A stretch of 64,000 bases of DNA from Henricia sp. BOLD:AAB3569 (Eukaryota; Echinodermata; Asteroidea; Spinulosida; Echinasteridae). Made by a program: the position numbers and the translations under genes. Positions 37,740 to 48,735 of this stretch are shown here, in pieces. The notes below the pieces were generated by a model that saw only the letters and a list, made by a program, of their open reading frames with translations, ran no database searches and was not told the DNA's origin. The stretch spans positions 574,998-638,997 of the forward strand of contig JBBELK010000383.1 in assembly GCA_037783545.1 (NCBI GenBank), read 5' to 3'. Numbering within the stretch: position 1 is the first letter of the stretch; each line of letters begins with the position of its first letter.

Positions 37740-40700
37740 GAAGGACGGTGGCGAGTCAGTCACCTTTGTTCACTTGGTAGACTTCGTCCAAAGAGAAGCC
37801 AGGAAGGCAACAGACCCAGTATATGGACGATTCGCCTTGGGATACAAGCCCAAGGAAACTAGACCGAATGTGGGAGGACGCCCTCAGCCACTGATTTATA
37901 CTGATTCAGGCACCAAATTGACAACTGATGTAGCAAGTTCTAGGCCATGCAGTTTCTGTCAGGGTACAGCTCACTCGATGCAGGAATGTCGGAAACTCAA
38001 GGCAAGGTCAATTGAAGAAAGGCTGCAGTTTCTGAAGTCCAAGGGGCTTTGCTTTGGTTGCCTCAAGTTCGGCCATTTGAGCAAACGATGCAGAGCAAAA
38101 GCCAAGTGCAAGGAGTGTAGCTCCCTGCACCCCACAGTGCTACATAAGGACAGGGAACACCAAGAGAAGGTAGAAGAAGAGTCCTTAAAGCAACAGACGC
38201 CCAAGACCACTGACCAAGGGAATTCATGTTCCACATACGTAGCTCCACCCAAGGACAGGGCAAGTTCCCACATGGGAGCCGGCGCAGGTCTTTGCACTAT
38301 GGCCATCATTCCAGTAAGGGTCAGATCCCCGACTACTAACACTACAGTAGAGACCTACGCATTCCTTGACCCAGGCAGCAACGTGACTTTCTGCACCAAG
38401 GACATTGCACAGCAGCTTGGAGTAACCGGCAAGGCAACCACCATGGAACTAAGTACCATGGGACAGACACAGAATTTCATGACCTACCGTATTTCAGGAC
38501 TAGAAGTGTGCGGGTTGGACCCAGGTCCCACGGTAAAGCTCCCTGTAGTCTATACCAAATCTGAGATGCCCGTCACCAGAAATATCATGCCAACGCAAGA
38601 AGACGTTGACGTATATCACCACCTTAGAGGGATCAAGCTCCCGGTTATTGAGGCTGAGGTACAGATGCTGATAGACAATAACGTTCCAGCCGCCTACACA
38701 CCACGAGAACTGAGGACAGGGCCAGTTGGTGCACCCCATGGAGCCAGATCATTGCTTGGATGGATAATATGGGGGATGGTGAGAGGCGGAGATGAACCCT
38801 GTCATTCTTCCAACTACCAATTAGCATCAGTTAGAGCAGAGGCAGAACAACTTCAGAGGTTGGAAGACATAGTGAGATCTTCCATGGACATGGATTTTCC
38901 GGAGCGCCTGGTGGACAGTAAGAAGGAGCCTTCAGTTGAAGACAAGCGATTTGAGGAGATCATTCATAGATCTTTGAAGCTGGTAGACGGTCACTATCAA
39001 TGCGACCTGCCTTTCCGAGATCCAGCTTGTAAGCTTGAAGACAACAAATCTCAAGCTATGAACCGCTTGATGTCATTGAAGAAGAAGCTAAGAAGCAATC
39101 CGACCTTCCACCATGACTATACGACCTTCATGAACTCACTAATGGAGAAAGGGTATGGAGAGAAGCTTGTTGAGCCCACCGACGACAGCAGTGATGCAGT
39201 GAACCGATGGTATATGCCTCATCACGGCATCTACAATCCCAACAAACCGGGCAAGATAAGAGTTGTTTTCGATTGCTCGGCCAAGACCAGAGGAGTCTCG
39301 CTCAACGACGCACTCCTTTCAGGACCCACTCTTACGAACACAGTCGTAGATGTGCTGCTACGCTTCAGGCAACAATCTGTCGGGCTCATGGGGGATATTG
39401 AGGGCATGTTCTTTCAAGTAAAGGTATCTGAACATCATCGAGATTGTCTACGTTATCTGTGGTTTCCAGATGGAGACATTTCCCGACCACCAGAAGTCTA
39501 TCGTCTGACGTCACACCCATTTGGTGCTGTATCATCGCCATATTGTGCTTCTGCAGCCCTGCGTAAATGCTCAGCAGACAACCAACATCCTGAAATTATG
39601 AGAAGCTTCTACGTCGATGACTATTTGAAGGCAGTCTTTGATGCCGAGGAAGCTATGGAAACCAGGAAAATTGTCAAGGAGGTGTGCAGTCATGGAGGCT
39701 TCAAACTATTAAAGTGGGTCAGTAATCATGAGAAAGTGAACAACTCGATTCCTCCAGAGGAACGGTCAAAGTCACAGCAGTTGAACATCGAAGCCAATGA
39801 CCAAATACAATCAGAACGGGCATTGGGTATTTTTTGGAATACCGTAGAGGACACCTTCGGGTTTAAGGTTAATCTGAAGGACCGCCCAGCAACGCGCAGA
39901 GGCATTCTGTCCATTGTCAGCAGCATCTTCGACCCGTTGGGTCTAGCAGGTCCATTCATCCTTCCGGCTAGGATTATGCTGCAACAGCTGTGTAAGCAAG
40001 ACCTAGGATGGGACGAGAAGATTGGAGACAAAGAAATGGCTGTATGGAAGCAGTGGCTGCAGGACATTGTCAAGCTGGAGAAGGTGTCACTACCAAGGAG
40101 TCTGCGACCAAGTGACTTCGTGAAGCCTGTGACCTGCCAGCTGCACGCATTTTCAGATGCTTCCAACGAAGGCTACGGCATCGCCATTTACACGCGACTT
40201 GAGGATGATTTAGGCAGAACCTTCTGCAATCTGCTTATGGGCAAATCAAGGGTTGCACCCCTCAAGAAGATCACTATTCCGAGGATGGAACTGACTGCAG
40301 CCAGCCTCGCGGTCAAGTTCGTCACATTGATTACCTTAGAGATGGAGTTGACTTTCGACATCTACTTATGGACAGACAGTACCACCGTATTGAGGTACAT
40401 TGCCAACAAGACCACTAGATTCCACACCTTTGTGGCAAATCGCATCACTACCATACAAGAGGGTTCCAACATTGAACAGTGGCGGTATGTCCCGACCTTG
40501 GAAAACCCAGCAGATATCGCATCAAGGGGGTTTCATTCCAAGCTGAATCCTACACTCTGGTTTCAGGGGCCAGCATTCTTATGGGAGCCGGAATCCATGT
40601 GGCCAAGGCTAATAATTGACAACAACCTGCCTGTGAAAGACCCGGAAGTGAAGCGAGTCCATGCCACTACCATAAAGACATGCGAAGGTTGCATGACTGT

Positions 40701-42159
40701 TGAGCAGCTGATCGACCGATGTTCAACCTGGAGGCGACTGAAGACGATCGTGGCATGGGTGCTAAAAGCCCAGAGTCTCTTCAGGGAGCGTCAAACTTCC
40801 AGTTCTAAGCCAGAGACAGCAAAGAACAAGAGTCCAGAACCGCTCAGTGTCGACGAATTGGAGAGGGCAGGCACAGAGATTATCAGATACGTTCAGCAAA
40901 GCCATGCTCATGCCGAGTCTGCACGTAAACTTGACCCCGTGATGGATGAAGCAGGACTGCTGAGGGTTGGCGGACGGCTCAGGCACTCGAAGCTTCCAGT
41001 AGACGTCAAGCATCCGATAATCCTCCCCAAGGATTCCCGAGTGTCAAGGTTGATACTCATCAGTGCCCATCAGAAAGTGGGACATCTCGGAGCCAACAGC
41101 ACCCTCACAGAACTGAGACGCAAATATTGGATACCAAGGGCCAGTCTACTGGTGCGCAGCATCATTGCTAAGTGTGTGCTGTGTCGTAGATACCGAGGAC
41201 GCCTCCAGATACAGAAAATGGCCAACTTGCCCGAGGAGCGTTTAGAACCAGACCAACCAGCCTTCATGAAGTCCGGTGATGACTACTTTGGGCCTTTTCA
41301 GATCAAGCGGGGTCGTAGCTCTATAAAACGCTATGGAGTGATATTTACGTGCATGGCTAGTCGGGCTGTTCATCTGGAAGTTGCGCAAGACCTATCTGCG
41401 GACTCTTGCATCAATGCAGTGCGAAGATTTAGTGCACGTAGATCCGTCAAGTTCCTGAGATCAGATAACGGAACTAACTTGGTAGGTGCCGAACGAGAAA
41501 TGCGTGAGGCGATTCAAGGCTGGAACCAAGCCAGGATCGACTCTAGTCTGAAGCAGTTAGGCATACAGTGGGAGTTCAACTGCCCGTTAGCTTCCCACCA
41601 TGGTGGAGCCTGGGAAAGGCTCATTCGTTCAACGAGACAGGTGCTGTACGGCGTCATGAAAGAACAGTCGATTAAACTCGACGATGAAGGTCCCCAGACA
41701 CTGTTCTGCGAGGTAGAGGCAATCCTCAACAGCAGACCTATCACCAGAACCTCTAGCGACTATGAAGACGAAGCGGCACTTACGCCCAACCATCTGTTGC
41801 GCCTGGACTCCGACCAAAGGCTACCCCCTGGTGTATTTGTCAAGGAAGATCTATACCTGAGGAGAAAGTGGCGCCAGGTGCAATACTTGACGAACGTCTT
41901 CTGGCGGAGATGGAGCCGCGAATACCTAGTGAGACTACAGGAGCGGCAGAAGTGGCACAAAGAGATGCGGAACATCAAAGTTGGTGATGTAGTGCTTGTC
42001 GCGGACAGCAACCTTTTGCGGAACAGATGGCCTATGGGCCAAGTCATCGACGCTAGTCCAGGTGAAGACGGCCTGGTGAGAAGTGTCACAGTACGCATCG
42101 GGTCATCAGAACTGAGGAGGCCAATCACCAAGCTGTGCCTCTTGCTAGAAGCGGACTAA
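37642..42159 (+). CDS. pol: BEL Pol polyprotein
   Basis: Meaningful homology begins near 37733 (RREAR-like FVQREARKATDP). In order, counting from 37642: two Cys/His knuckles (CSFCQGTAHSMQEC, CFGCLKFGHLSKRC), protease AFLDPGSNVTF near 238, RT (GDIEGMFFQ near 583, FYVDDYLK near 656), RNase H (AFSDASNEGYGI near 835, WTDSTTVL near 911), integrase zinc region (HLGANSTL...CVLCRRY, 1142-1180), DDE core (DDYFGPF near 1213, RSDNGTN near 1273, GGAWERL near 1321) and a DUF5641-type tail ending at TAA 42157-42159. All catalytic residues are visible. Confidence 0.94.
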   Translation: MPQGFWSMPRTSRDWCPSSLSIYTRDGGIVMNKKDGGESVTFVHLVDFVQREARKATDPVYGRFALGYKPKETRPNVGGRPQPLIYTDSGTKLTTDVASSRPCSFCQGTAHSMQECRKLKARSIEERLQFLKSKGLCFGCLKFGHLSKRCRAKAKCKECSSLHPTVLHKDREHQEKVEEESLKQQTPKTTDQGNSCSTYVAPPKDRASSHMGAGAGLCTMAIIPVRVRSPTTNTTVETYAFLDPGSNVTFCTKDIAQQLGVTGKATTMELSTMGQTQNFMTYRISGLEVCGLDPGPTVKLPVVYTKSEMPVTRNIMPTQEDVDVYHHLRGIKLPVIEAEVQMLIDNNVPAAYTPRELRTGPVGAPHGARSLLGWIIWGMVRGGDEPCHSSNYQLASVRAEAEQLQRLEDIVRSSMDMDFPERLVDSKKEPSVEDKRFEEIIHRSLKLVDGHYQCDLPFRDPACKLEDNKSQAMNRLMSLKKKLRSNPTFHHDYTTFMNSLMEKGYGEKLVEPTDDSSDAVNRWYMPHHGIYNPNKPGKIRVVFDCSAKTRGVSLNDALLSGPTLTNTVVDVLLRFRQQSVGLMGDIEGMFFQVKVSEHHRDCLRYLWFPDGDISRPPEVYRLTSHPFGAVSSPYCASAALRKCSADNQHPEIMRSFYVDDYLKAVFDAEEAMETRKIVKEVCSHGGFKLLKWVSNHEKVNNSIPPEERSKSQQLNIEANDQIQSERALGIFWNTVEDTFGFKVNLKDRPATRRGILSIVSSIFDPLGLAGPFILPARIMLQQLCKQDLGWDEKIGDKEMAVWKQWLQDIVKLEKVSLPRSLRPSDFVKPVTCQLHAFSDASNEGYGIAIYTRLEDDLGRTFCNLLMGKSRVAPLKKITIPRMELTAASLAVKFVTLITLEMELTFDIYLWTDSTTVLRYIANKTTRFHTFVANRITTIQEGSNIEQWRYVPTLENPADIASRGFHSKLNPTLWFQGPAFLWEPESMWPRLIIDNNLPVKDPEVKRVHATTIKTCEGCMTVEQLIDRCSTWRRLKTIVAWVLKAQSLFRERQTSSSKPETAKNKSPEPLSVDELERAGTEIIRYVQQSHAHAESARKLDPVMDEAGLLRVGGRLRHSKLPVDVKHPIILPKDSRVSRLILISAHQKVGHLGANSTLTELRRKYWIPRASLLVRSIIAKCVLCRRYRGRLQIQKMANLPEERLEPDQPAFMKSGDDYFGPFQIKRGRSSIKRYGVIFTCMASRAVHLEVAQDLSADSCINAVRRFSARRSVKFLRSDNGTNLVGAEREMREAIQGWNQARIDSSLKQLGIQWEFNCPLASHHGGAWERLIRSTRQVLYGVMKEQSIKLDDEGPQTLFCEVEAILNSRPITRTSSDYEDEAALTPNHLLRLDSDQRLPPGVFVKEDLYLRRKWRQVQYLTNVFWRRWSREYLVRLQERQKWHKEMRNIKVGDVVLVADSNLLRNRWPMGQVIDASPGEDGLVRSVTVRIGSSELRRPITKLCLLLEAD

Positions 42160-42293
42160 CGTCGCCTGCCTCGCGAGTCGAGAGTGGACTTCACATAACT
42201 CTTGGAGGCAGCATTTGTTTGATTTACATGTAGTTTGAGCATCGTTTTGTGATAATTGCTCCTGACTTTCGTCCCGCAATTAGGGAGCCGGGA

Positions 42294-42590
42294 TGTTTCG
42301 ACGGTAAAAGACGGTGCGCGAGTGCTCAATAGAGGGCGCTATTGATTCTGTACATGCGGGATCGCGAAAATCGTGTTCGCATGATCGTTTCAACATTCAT
42401 GCTTTTGGCAACGTTTTTGCCCCATAGTTGTAGAATAATCTTTTAGTTTTCAAGGTTTCATAGGACCCTGGATCCCAAACCAGCGTTGACGTGGCATCAG
42501 GCAGCTGTCGTGGCATTTAAAGGCAGTTGTATGTCGGTACCCGAGAGTGAATAAACCAGTCAAGTTTTGTGATCATTTACCGACGTTACA
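42294..42590 (+). repeat. 3' LTR of the BEL element
   Basis: 297 bp, near-identical to the 5' LTR; AATAAA at 42550-42555. It is followed by the duplicated ATTAT. Confidence 0.93.
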
Positions 42591-42595
42591 ATTAT

Positions 42596-43093
42596 AACAA
42601 GATGCATAGATTCTGAACAGGTGCGGGGCTGAATCCTGTAGTGAAAGGCAAACAACTGTTCAACTTCAAGGACCAAAATGTATAATGAAGTTGTATCAAT
42701 ACAACGATTGGTGATATCAGATCTGTGAATGTACGTCAGTATAGCTGCTGTACAGAATTTGCAAATGGAGAAGTGGTTCCAACTGTCCAGTGCATTGATT
42801 CCACCCACTGCACGACACATTTTTCACTGTTTTCTCAGAACGTCAATGAGGTACTGAGCTAAGTTATACACAGGTTGGTTTTTATCATACATTCCATAAA
42901 TCACATATATTTAAAGCCCGTCTATGATTTGCAAAAACATAACAAATTAAAACTACAAAATTACTGCTTGTTAAGACTTTTTAAAATCTAACTTAATAGT
43001 GAATGGCAGTCTGCAGTATGACCATTTACGTGATAACAGTGCCTTTTGTCAGAGGAGAACGCAATATCCTGAGGCGGCACAGTTACGATTCCA
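42596..43093. other. No gene recognised
   Basis: Right flank of the BEL insertion; the native context continues from 35706. Only short frames are present. Confidence 0.5.
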
Positions 43094-43615
43094 GGGGTCG
43101 AGTTCACAAAAGACGAGTTCATATACCTAATTCACATATAAGTCTGTTTTCAATAATGGAGAGACTTTTTCACCAGGATCATAACTCTATGCAATGCCAG
43201 TTATCTTCTCTCAAAACAAAAGAAATATCTTAAGACAGATCTAAGAATTAGATAACTTAAGCAACAAATAGTGCAACAACGTATACCTTTCTGAAAACCC
43301 TGTGTACAAAATTTATATTTAACGTATGTAACATAGGACACAAGGTGTCCTTGTTACATACGGTATATTGGAAATTTGCACACAGGTCTTTCAGGAAGGT
43401 ATGTTGTGGCACTATTCGTTTCAGTTCTTTAGCTGAAGTTATCTCCTTAGATCTATCTTAAGATAGTTATTTTTTGCGAGAAGATGAATGACATTGTACA
43501 GAGATATGATCCTGGAGGAAAAGGTCTCTCCAGTATTAAAAACAGACACATATACCAACGTCCCAAGATATGAAGAGTGATCCTTCCTAAGAATATCGCT
43601 TTGTGAAATCGGCCC
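43094..43615. repeat. Palindromic Harbinger-like MITE, 520 bp
   Basis: The two halves are inverse over most of their length (AGTTCACAAAAGACGAG..., TATAAGTCTGTTTT, GGAGAGACTTTTTC, CAGGATCATA). The ends CAGGGGTCGAGTTCAC and GTGAAATCGGCCCAG resemble those at 11257. Confidence 0.82.
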
Positions 43616-43619
43616 AGAC

Positions 43620-45350
43620 TATATTATAGATGCACAAAGCCCCCAAAAGCCAAAACCTTCTTTATTTCCAATTAAATGTAGCTGGCACCAGCTGGCACCT
43701 CCACCACAAGCTTCGACTTTCAGGAAAGTGCCTGCGTTGTCTAGATAAATGTTACTTGAATTTGAATTTGAAAACTGCAACAATTGAGTACTTTTCATGT
43801 GAAACAGTCACAGAAAGATATCGATCATTAGAGCAAATTGAGTGCCAAGATAGTATAGGTAAAAACATCAATAATATTGGCTCAGGTTTATGTAAACTTT
43901 TGGCCTCAAACGATTTTTTTGTATGCGGAGATGTATATAGTATATAGCTATAGGGCTATAGTGCAGTTTGCCCCGGAATAACAGGATATAGTAGGCCTAC
44001 TGGTGTCCTAACTTGCAGGAGTTTCCTGTGAACGTATATTGTTCACAATGTACGTTAAAGATATAGATTGCATGGTTAAAAAACTGTTACCATTTCAAAA
44101 AACTGAAAAACTGTGTCCAGCATGCTTTCCTGAAATTGTGCGAACTTCACTAGTGCGAAGCCATCTTCCTATTTAGGCAGGTTCCCTGGCTCGGACGACG
44201 GACTCATAATACCTCGGTAGTCAGGGGTCAAGTTTAATTCGCGTGCGGGCGCCCTTGTAAAAATAAAAATGTGTGTGCACACGCATTGATATAAATTCAT
44301 ATTTAATTTATATGAAGATACATATCATCTAAGGCGGAGCGGAATTATTGCACTGGACAGTTGGAACCATTTGAATAAGGTTTTTTTTTGTCAAATGGTT
44401 TATAAATTTTTTGATATTTTGGGACATTACAAATCTTTTATACCGGCTTTACGTGCAGAGCGTGATCCATTTCCGTCCCTCACGTGAGGGACGGAAATCA
44501 AGAGACAAATGCAAACTAAAGTGAACCTGTTTGATTACCTGCTACTGATGTTAATACACACACCCAGTTTATCACAGGTTGAAATTGACTTTACAGTTTT
44601 ATGCAGAGGCTGCTTTTATGCGTGAGGGACGGACAATCAATAAAATTGACAAAAACTACAATTTGTTACATGCATTTTTAACTTTTTCTTCAAAATGTCA
44701 TGGCACAGTGTGCCCAGCCAAATTTATTATATTAATTTTCGTAATATGATTGTAAAATATGGACTTTTCTTTACTGTTCGAGGTATTTATTTTGATTAAT
44801 TTAAGAAAAATTAAAATTTTCATCCAGTGTTTCAACAGTTTTGGATCACGCTCTGGCTCTGCAACTGGAGTACATGTAACTTCAAGCATACCGGTACGCG
44901 CCTGCAGAGACATGGTTTCTCTGCAATTAACACAACGATATAGTCACCTGACTTGCATAATAAATGGTCACAAGAGTGTTTCCTTTTTCATTTCCCACAA
45001 ACCAGCAGGGTCTGGATGATATGAAGTCAATTTTTCGCACCCAGTGGCTTTCGTTGTAGGAGATTACACATGTGTGCTGTGAACAGCGTGATGTACGCGA
45101 CGGTCGGCGTCCAGCGGCACCGCTTTCATCTGATTTCCTTGGCGCTGGGAATATATACAAATAAACTATAGTGTTTATGCAGGGCCGGGATTTCTTGGCT
45201 GAACACACGGATTTTTAAAACGGCAAGCTACATTACCCAATTTTGTTTTAACTTGGCCAAAATTTTCCACCACGAACAAGATGCCCATCTGAAATATATT
45301 CAAGACCTGCGGCAAATTTCACGTAGCAATTGCGTAACTGCGTAAACCTA
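43620..45350. other. No gene recognised; contains a 30-bp perfect palindrome
   Basis: Mostly AT-rich with unconvincing frames. A perfect palindrome lies at 44469-44498, and half of its arm (CGTGAGGGACGGA) recurs near 44621. Confidence 0.5.
44469..44498. repeat. Perfect 30-bp palindrome centred on CACGTG
   Basis: ATTTCCGTCCCTCAC followed by its exact inverse, with no loop. The centre is an E-box core. The origin is unknown. Confidence 0.9.
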
Positions 45351-45355
45351 CCAAG

Positions 45356-45603
45356 GTTAGATTCACACTGAGCGTTTAGGGTGAATTCACACTTAACCTT
45401 TTCGCGCATTAATTCGATGCACGTCGATTTGAGAAAAAGCGGTGTGTGGGAATTTGCACTGAAAACCACAGAATCATCAAAACGCCTTTCACCCAAATTG
45501 ATTTTGTAGTTTTCAGTGCGTCGTTTCACTCCAAATTCCCTCGCTTTTTCTCAAAGCGACGCGAGTCAAATTTACACGCAAAAAGGCTCAGTGTGAATCC
45601 ACC
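45356..45603. repeat. Palindromic MITE with ATTCACACTGAGC ends
   Basis: The left end GATTCACACTGAGC is mirrored by GCTCAGTGTGAATC. The halves share GAGAAAAAGCG and ACTGAAAACNAC. A half copy lies at 54254-54376. Confidence 0.82.
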
Positions 45604-45639
45604 TATTATGATTACCCCATGATTATTCACACGTATGGT

Positions 45640-45850
45640 ATATAGACCCTTTGCACTGGCGGCCATGACATTGGTTTTTTATATTTAAATGGTGTGACAG
45701 TATTATCAAGACAAGTTGAGTATGTGCATGTGCATGTGCATGCAAGTGGGACAGCACGGCAATAGAGCTTCTGCACTGGCGGCCATGACAGGGGGCAGGT
45801 TTTCTTATTTAAATGATGTGACAATGGAACCCCAAAGCACCTACTAATGC
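45640..45850. repeat. Two diverged direct repeats, about 127 bp apart
   Basis: TGCACTGGCGGCCATGACA...TTTAAATG-TGTGACA occurs near 45650 and near 45776. A GTGCAT microsatellite lies between them. Confidence 0.65.
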
Positions 45851-45929
45851 ATGACACACGGTGACAATGTGACTGCCCCTTGTCATTGCCGCCGTGCAAA
45901 GCGATTCGTGTGTAATCAAGACAAGACCA

Positions 45930-46180
45930 TAGATCGTGGGTTTTATTTAAGGCATCACAATTTCTCGATAAGAATACCCCTAATTATTGTAGTTTTATTT
46001 GTGGATTTTAGTTCGGCTTTTAACACTGTATCACCTTTTTAATTGTATGATAAACTTGTGAACCTGAATCTTGATCATTCTATGTGCTGTTGGATTTTAG
46101 ATTTTGTATTAGACCGCTCACAGAGGGTGAAAGTGGGACAGCGTTTTTCTAAGTCATGTGTCCTAAATACAGGAACACCG
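45930..46180 (+). mobile_element. LINE B, left part (RT domain)
   Basis: Translation gives LLFVDFSSAF-type RT motif A (VVLFVDFSSAFNTVSPF), then LYDKLVNLNL and VLDRSQRVKVGQRFSK, ending at CVLNTGTP just before RT motif B. One in-frame stop follows PF. The next RT residues lie at 51760, beyond a 5.6-kb insertion. The 5' end is truncated. Confidence 0.8.
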
Positions 46181-46469
46181 AGGCCTTTTCCCACGGCACT
46201 TTAACCCCGAGATAACCCGGGTAACAGAAACATTTAACCGCGAGATTACCCGGGTTATCTGGCCAAAAATGCCACTTAACCCGGGTAATTTCTAGTCCTG
46301 CTCGGGAGGTGGGTTAACCCAGCAATCTCGGGGTTAACGGCGACCTTGAGACGATTCTCCGGGTTAACTTTGTCATGGGAAACGACGACAATAGCCTACC
46401 CGGGTAGGCTATTTAGCGAGTTAAATTCTTGCCGCAACAATGATTAGGTCAAAGGTTGCAAGTGCGCCC

Positions 46470-47410
46470 TAGATTGGTTCCCGATCCTATCGCTTATTGC
46501 AAAAATATAAGGATCGGTAAAGGGCGGCCATGACGGGCAGAAATCTGCCCGTGGTCACGTGGTTATTATTATTTATTTGTTTAGTAATACCTATTGTCAC
46601 AATTAAAGCGGAAGCCGGGCGGCGTGTGCGATTTATAAGCGTCGGCCGGCGTGTAGAGGTCGGCGAAAGATCGCGCGATTGGGCGGTCACAGTCACAATT
46701 AAAAGTGCCCCGCACGCTGCCATGACGGAATGGGGTCGATTTCTTGGCCCGTTTATCGGCCGGTGTCCGGCAGGCACTTGTCCGATGTCCTGCCTATGTC
46801 ACTGCGATACCCCGGCCGATGTCTTGCCGATTTCCGGCCGGGCGCCGCCAAGTCGGCCGGACGCCGGGAGGGGCCCGGCCAGCGTCTAAGCAGCGTCTGG
46901 GCAGCGCCTGGACGGCGCCTTGGCGGCGCCTGGCCGATATATGGATTGTCTGGGTTGTCAAAAAATTTTGCCCGGAGCTCGCCCGATGTGTGCGATGCCC
47001 TGCCGGACATCGGCCAGACATCGACTGATTTATTGGCGATCAGTTTTCGATGCGAAACGCCGCACCAGGTTTTAAGTCCGAGTTAAAAGTAACTCGATGC
47101 CCGCCCGATGCAAAAAAAATGACCCGGCAGCCGCAAGGAGTCCCGTGGGGCCCCGGCCGAAAATGCCTAGAAATCCGTCGCAAACCCATCGCAAGCTAAT
47201 TGTGACTGGGGTATAAGTGCGTATATTTTGCATTGACATTTGTAACACGGCCGTGCGTGTCGAACATATCCAAATGTAAATAAAGTACATTGCATGAAGC
47301 AAAGGGCTTCGCCAATTTTTAAATATAAAGCATACAATGCGCATGCGCAAAGACGACCAATCACAGATCAAAATGAAGCGGCCTTTACATGTTCTTATAT
47401 TCTCCCATGT
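46470..47410. repeat. DNA element flanked by 9-bp AGTGCGCCC
   Basis: AGTGCGCCC occurs at 46461-46469 and 47411-47419. The left end TAGATTGGTTCCCGATCC matches the family at 17400. The right side matches that copy up to TTCTCC, but the last roughly 26 bp including CCAGTCTA are absent. An extra GC-rich block (46587-47213) is inserted. Confidence 0.75.
46587..47213. repeat. GC-rich nested MITE with GTCACAATTA ends
   Basis: It interrupts sequence colinear with 17520. The ends TAATACC..TTGTCACAATTA and TAATTGTGACTGGGGTATA are inverted, flanked by TA. The interior is rich in GGCCGA/TCGGCC and similar motifs, and several frames through it are composition artefacts. Confidence 0.75.
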
Positions 47411-47725
47411 AGTGCGCCCGCGCTTGAATGGCACTGTAAAACTGGTACTCTTATGAAGGTAGTGTACAACAAAATACGCGTGGGGCCAGTAACAAGGCAC
47501 ACAGTTATGTGATTCTTCACTAGTATTTTTCGTTATTATAACAATATTCGCTTTTTATTTATTTATTTTGCCCCCATTATTGATTTTCATCCAATTATTA
47601 TTGACGGAGCCATATGTTTTTTTTGTCTGTGGTTTTTCGTTCCTTGTCTCATTGCATTTTATAGTTTGTGTACGATTTCAACGTATTTTCGTTTTATATT
47701 TAATTTATTTATACCTACGCAATTA

Positions 47726-47900
47726 TGCCAGTTAAATTTTCATGTTCTTTTTGTAAAAAACCGGTAAAATCAAACCAGAATGGAATACTATGCGATACCT
47801 GTAATACGTGGATCCACTTAAAATGTACAAACCTGACACACAGAGATTACACTGACCTGACAAATAGTGATGACACATTTGGATATGCCCCATGTGTCTA
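47726..47900 (+). pseudogene. LINE A N-terminal PHD-like zinc finger
   Basis: Starting at ATG 47726: C-x2-C...C-x2-C...WIHLKC spacing like a PHD finger, as found at the start of some LINE ORF2 proteins. The frame shifts near 47895 into the 47892-48305 frame. Confidence 0.6.
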
Positions 47901-48735
47901 GCTGAAAACTTGCCTTTTAATAATTTAGATAATTTGGAATTTCAACATGTCATGAATGACCGCATCAATCTTCACCAAACCCCCTTTCGAGACTATATAG
48001 ATTCACTGATTCTTGATCCCCCCTCATTACCCGATGAAGATATACATGATTCAGATAACACCGTTAGATTACTTCAAAATTGTGTCTATGCCAGCCCTGA
48101 AGAGTTCCTTAATATCCAACATAGCCATTGTCCATTTGACACCAATCTCAGTTTAATACATTTTAACATCAGAAGCCTCTCAAAAAACTTTGAAAGTTTG
48201 CGAACTCTTCTCCAGTCTCTCTCGGAATTTTCCATAATTGCCCTAACAGAAACTTGGCTTAAGGAATCCCACAATCAAACTCAATTTTCACTTCCATGGT
48301 TATAATCTCGAAACAGGCGGTGTTGCCTTTTCCATAAAAAATGATAATACTTACGAAATCAAAAGTGAATTCTGCATTTCTACTACCGCAATGGAATCAA
48401 TTTTTATGGAAGTTAAAAATGATAATGCTAAAAACATTGTAGCTGGTGTCATTTACAAACCCCCTAAAGCTAATTATACTGACTTAACAAATGTTATGAG
48501 ATATTTATCCTCAAACGATAAAAAGGGGTTAATCTGTGGTGATCTTAACATAAATCTTTTGAATTCCGAAAATAACAACACTCAAGATTTCTTAGAAACA
48601 ATGTATTCTCATACCTTTGTTCCTCTTGTAGATAAACCAACAAGAATTACCAAAAACTCAGCAAGTACCCAAATCAGTGATATTAATATCAGATCTAAGC
48701 GATCATTTGCCAGTATCGACATCAATACCTATTAA
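47892..48735 (+). pseudogene. LINE A endonuclease region, frame-broken
   Basis: Two frames (47892-48305 and 48391-48735) carry successive apurinic-endonuclease-like blocks: HFNIRSL, LTETWL, then CGDLNINLL and PTRITKNSAS. The break near 48300 shows decay. Confidence 0.8.

Larger units (their letters stand above)
35707..42590 (+). mobile_element. BEL/Pao LTR retrotransposon, nearly complete
   Basis: The 6.9-kb element has 297-bp LTRs, gag-pol with BEL-type domains, and the 5-bp target duplication ATTAT (35702-35706 and 42591-42595). One LTR difference was noticed (CTCACTAG versus CTCAATAG), so the insertion is young. One frame break separates gag from the rest of pol near 37733. Confidence 0.95.

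Noticed and set aside
46530-47086. Overlapping frames of 85-119 codons on both strands
   Set aside because: They lie in a GC-rich palindromic MITE where stops are rare; no domain is seen.
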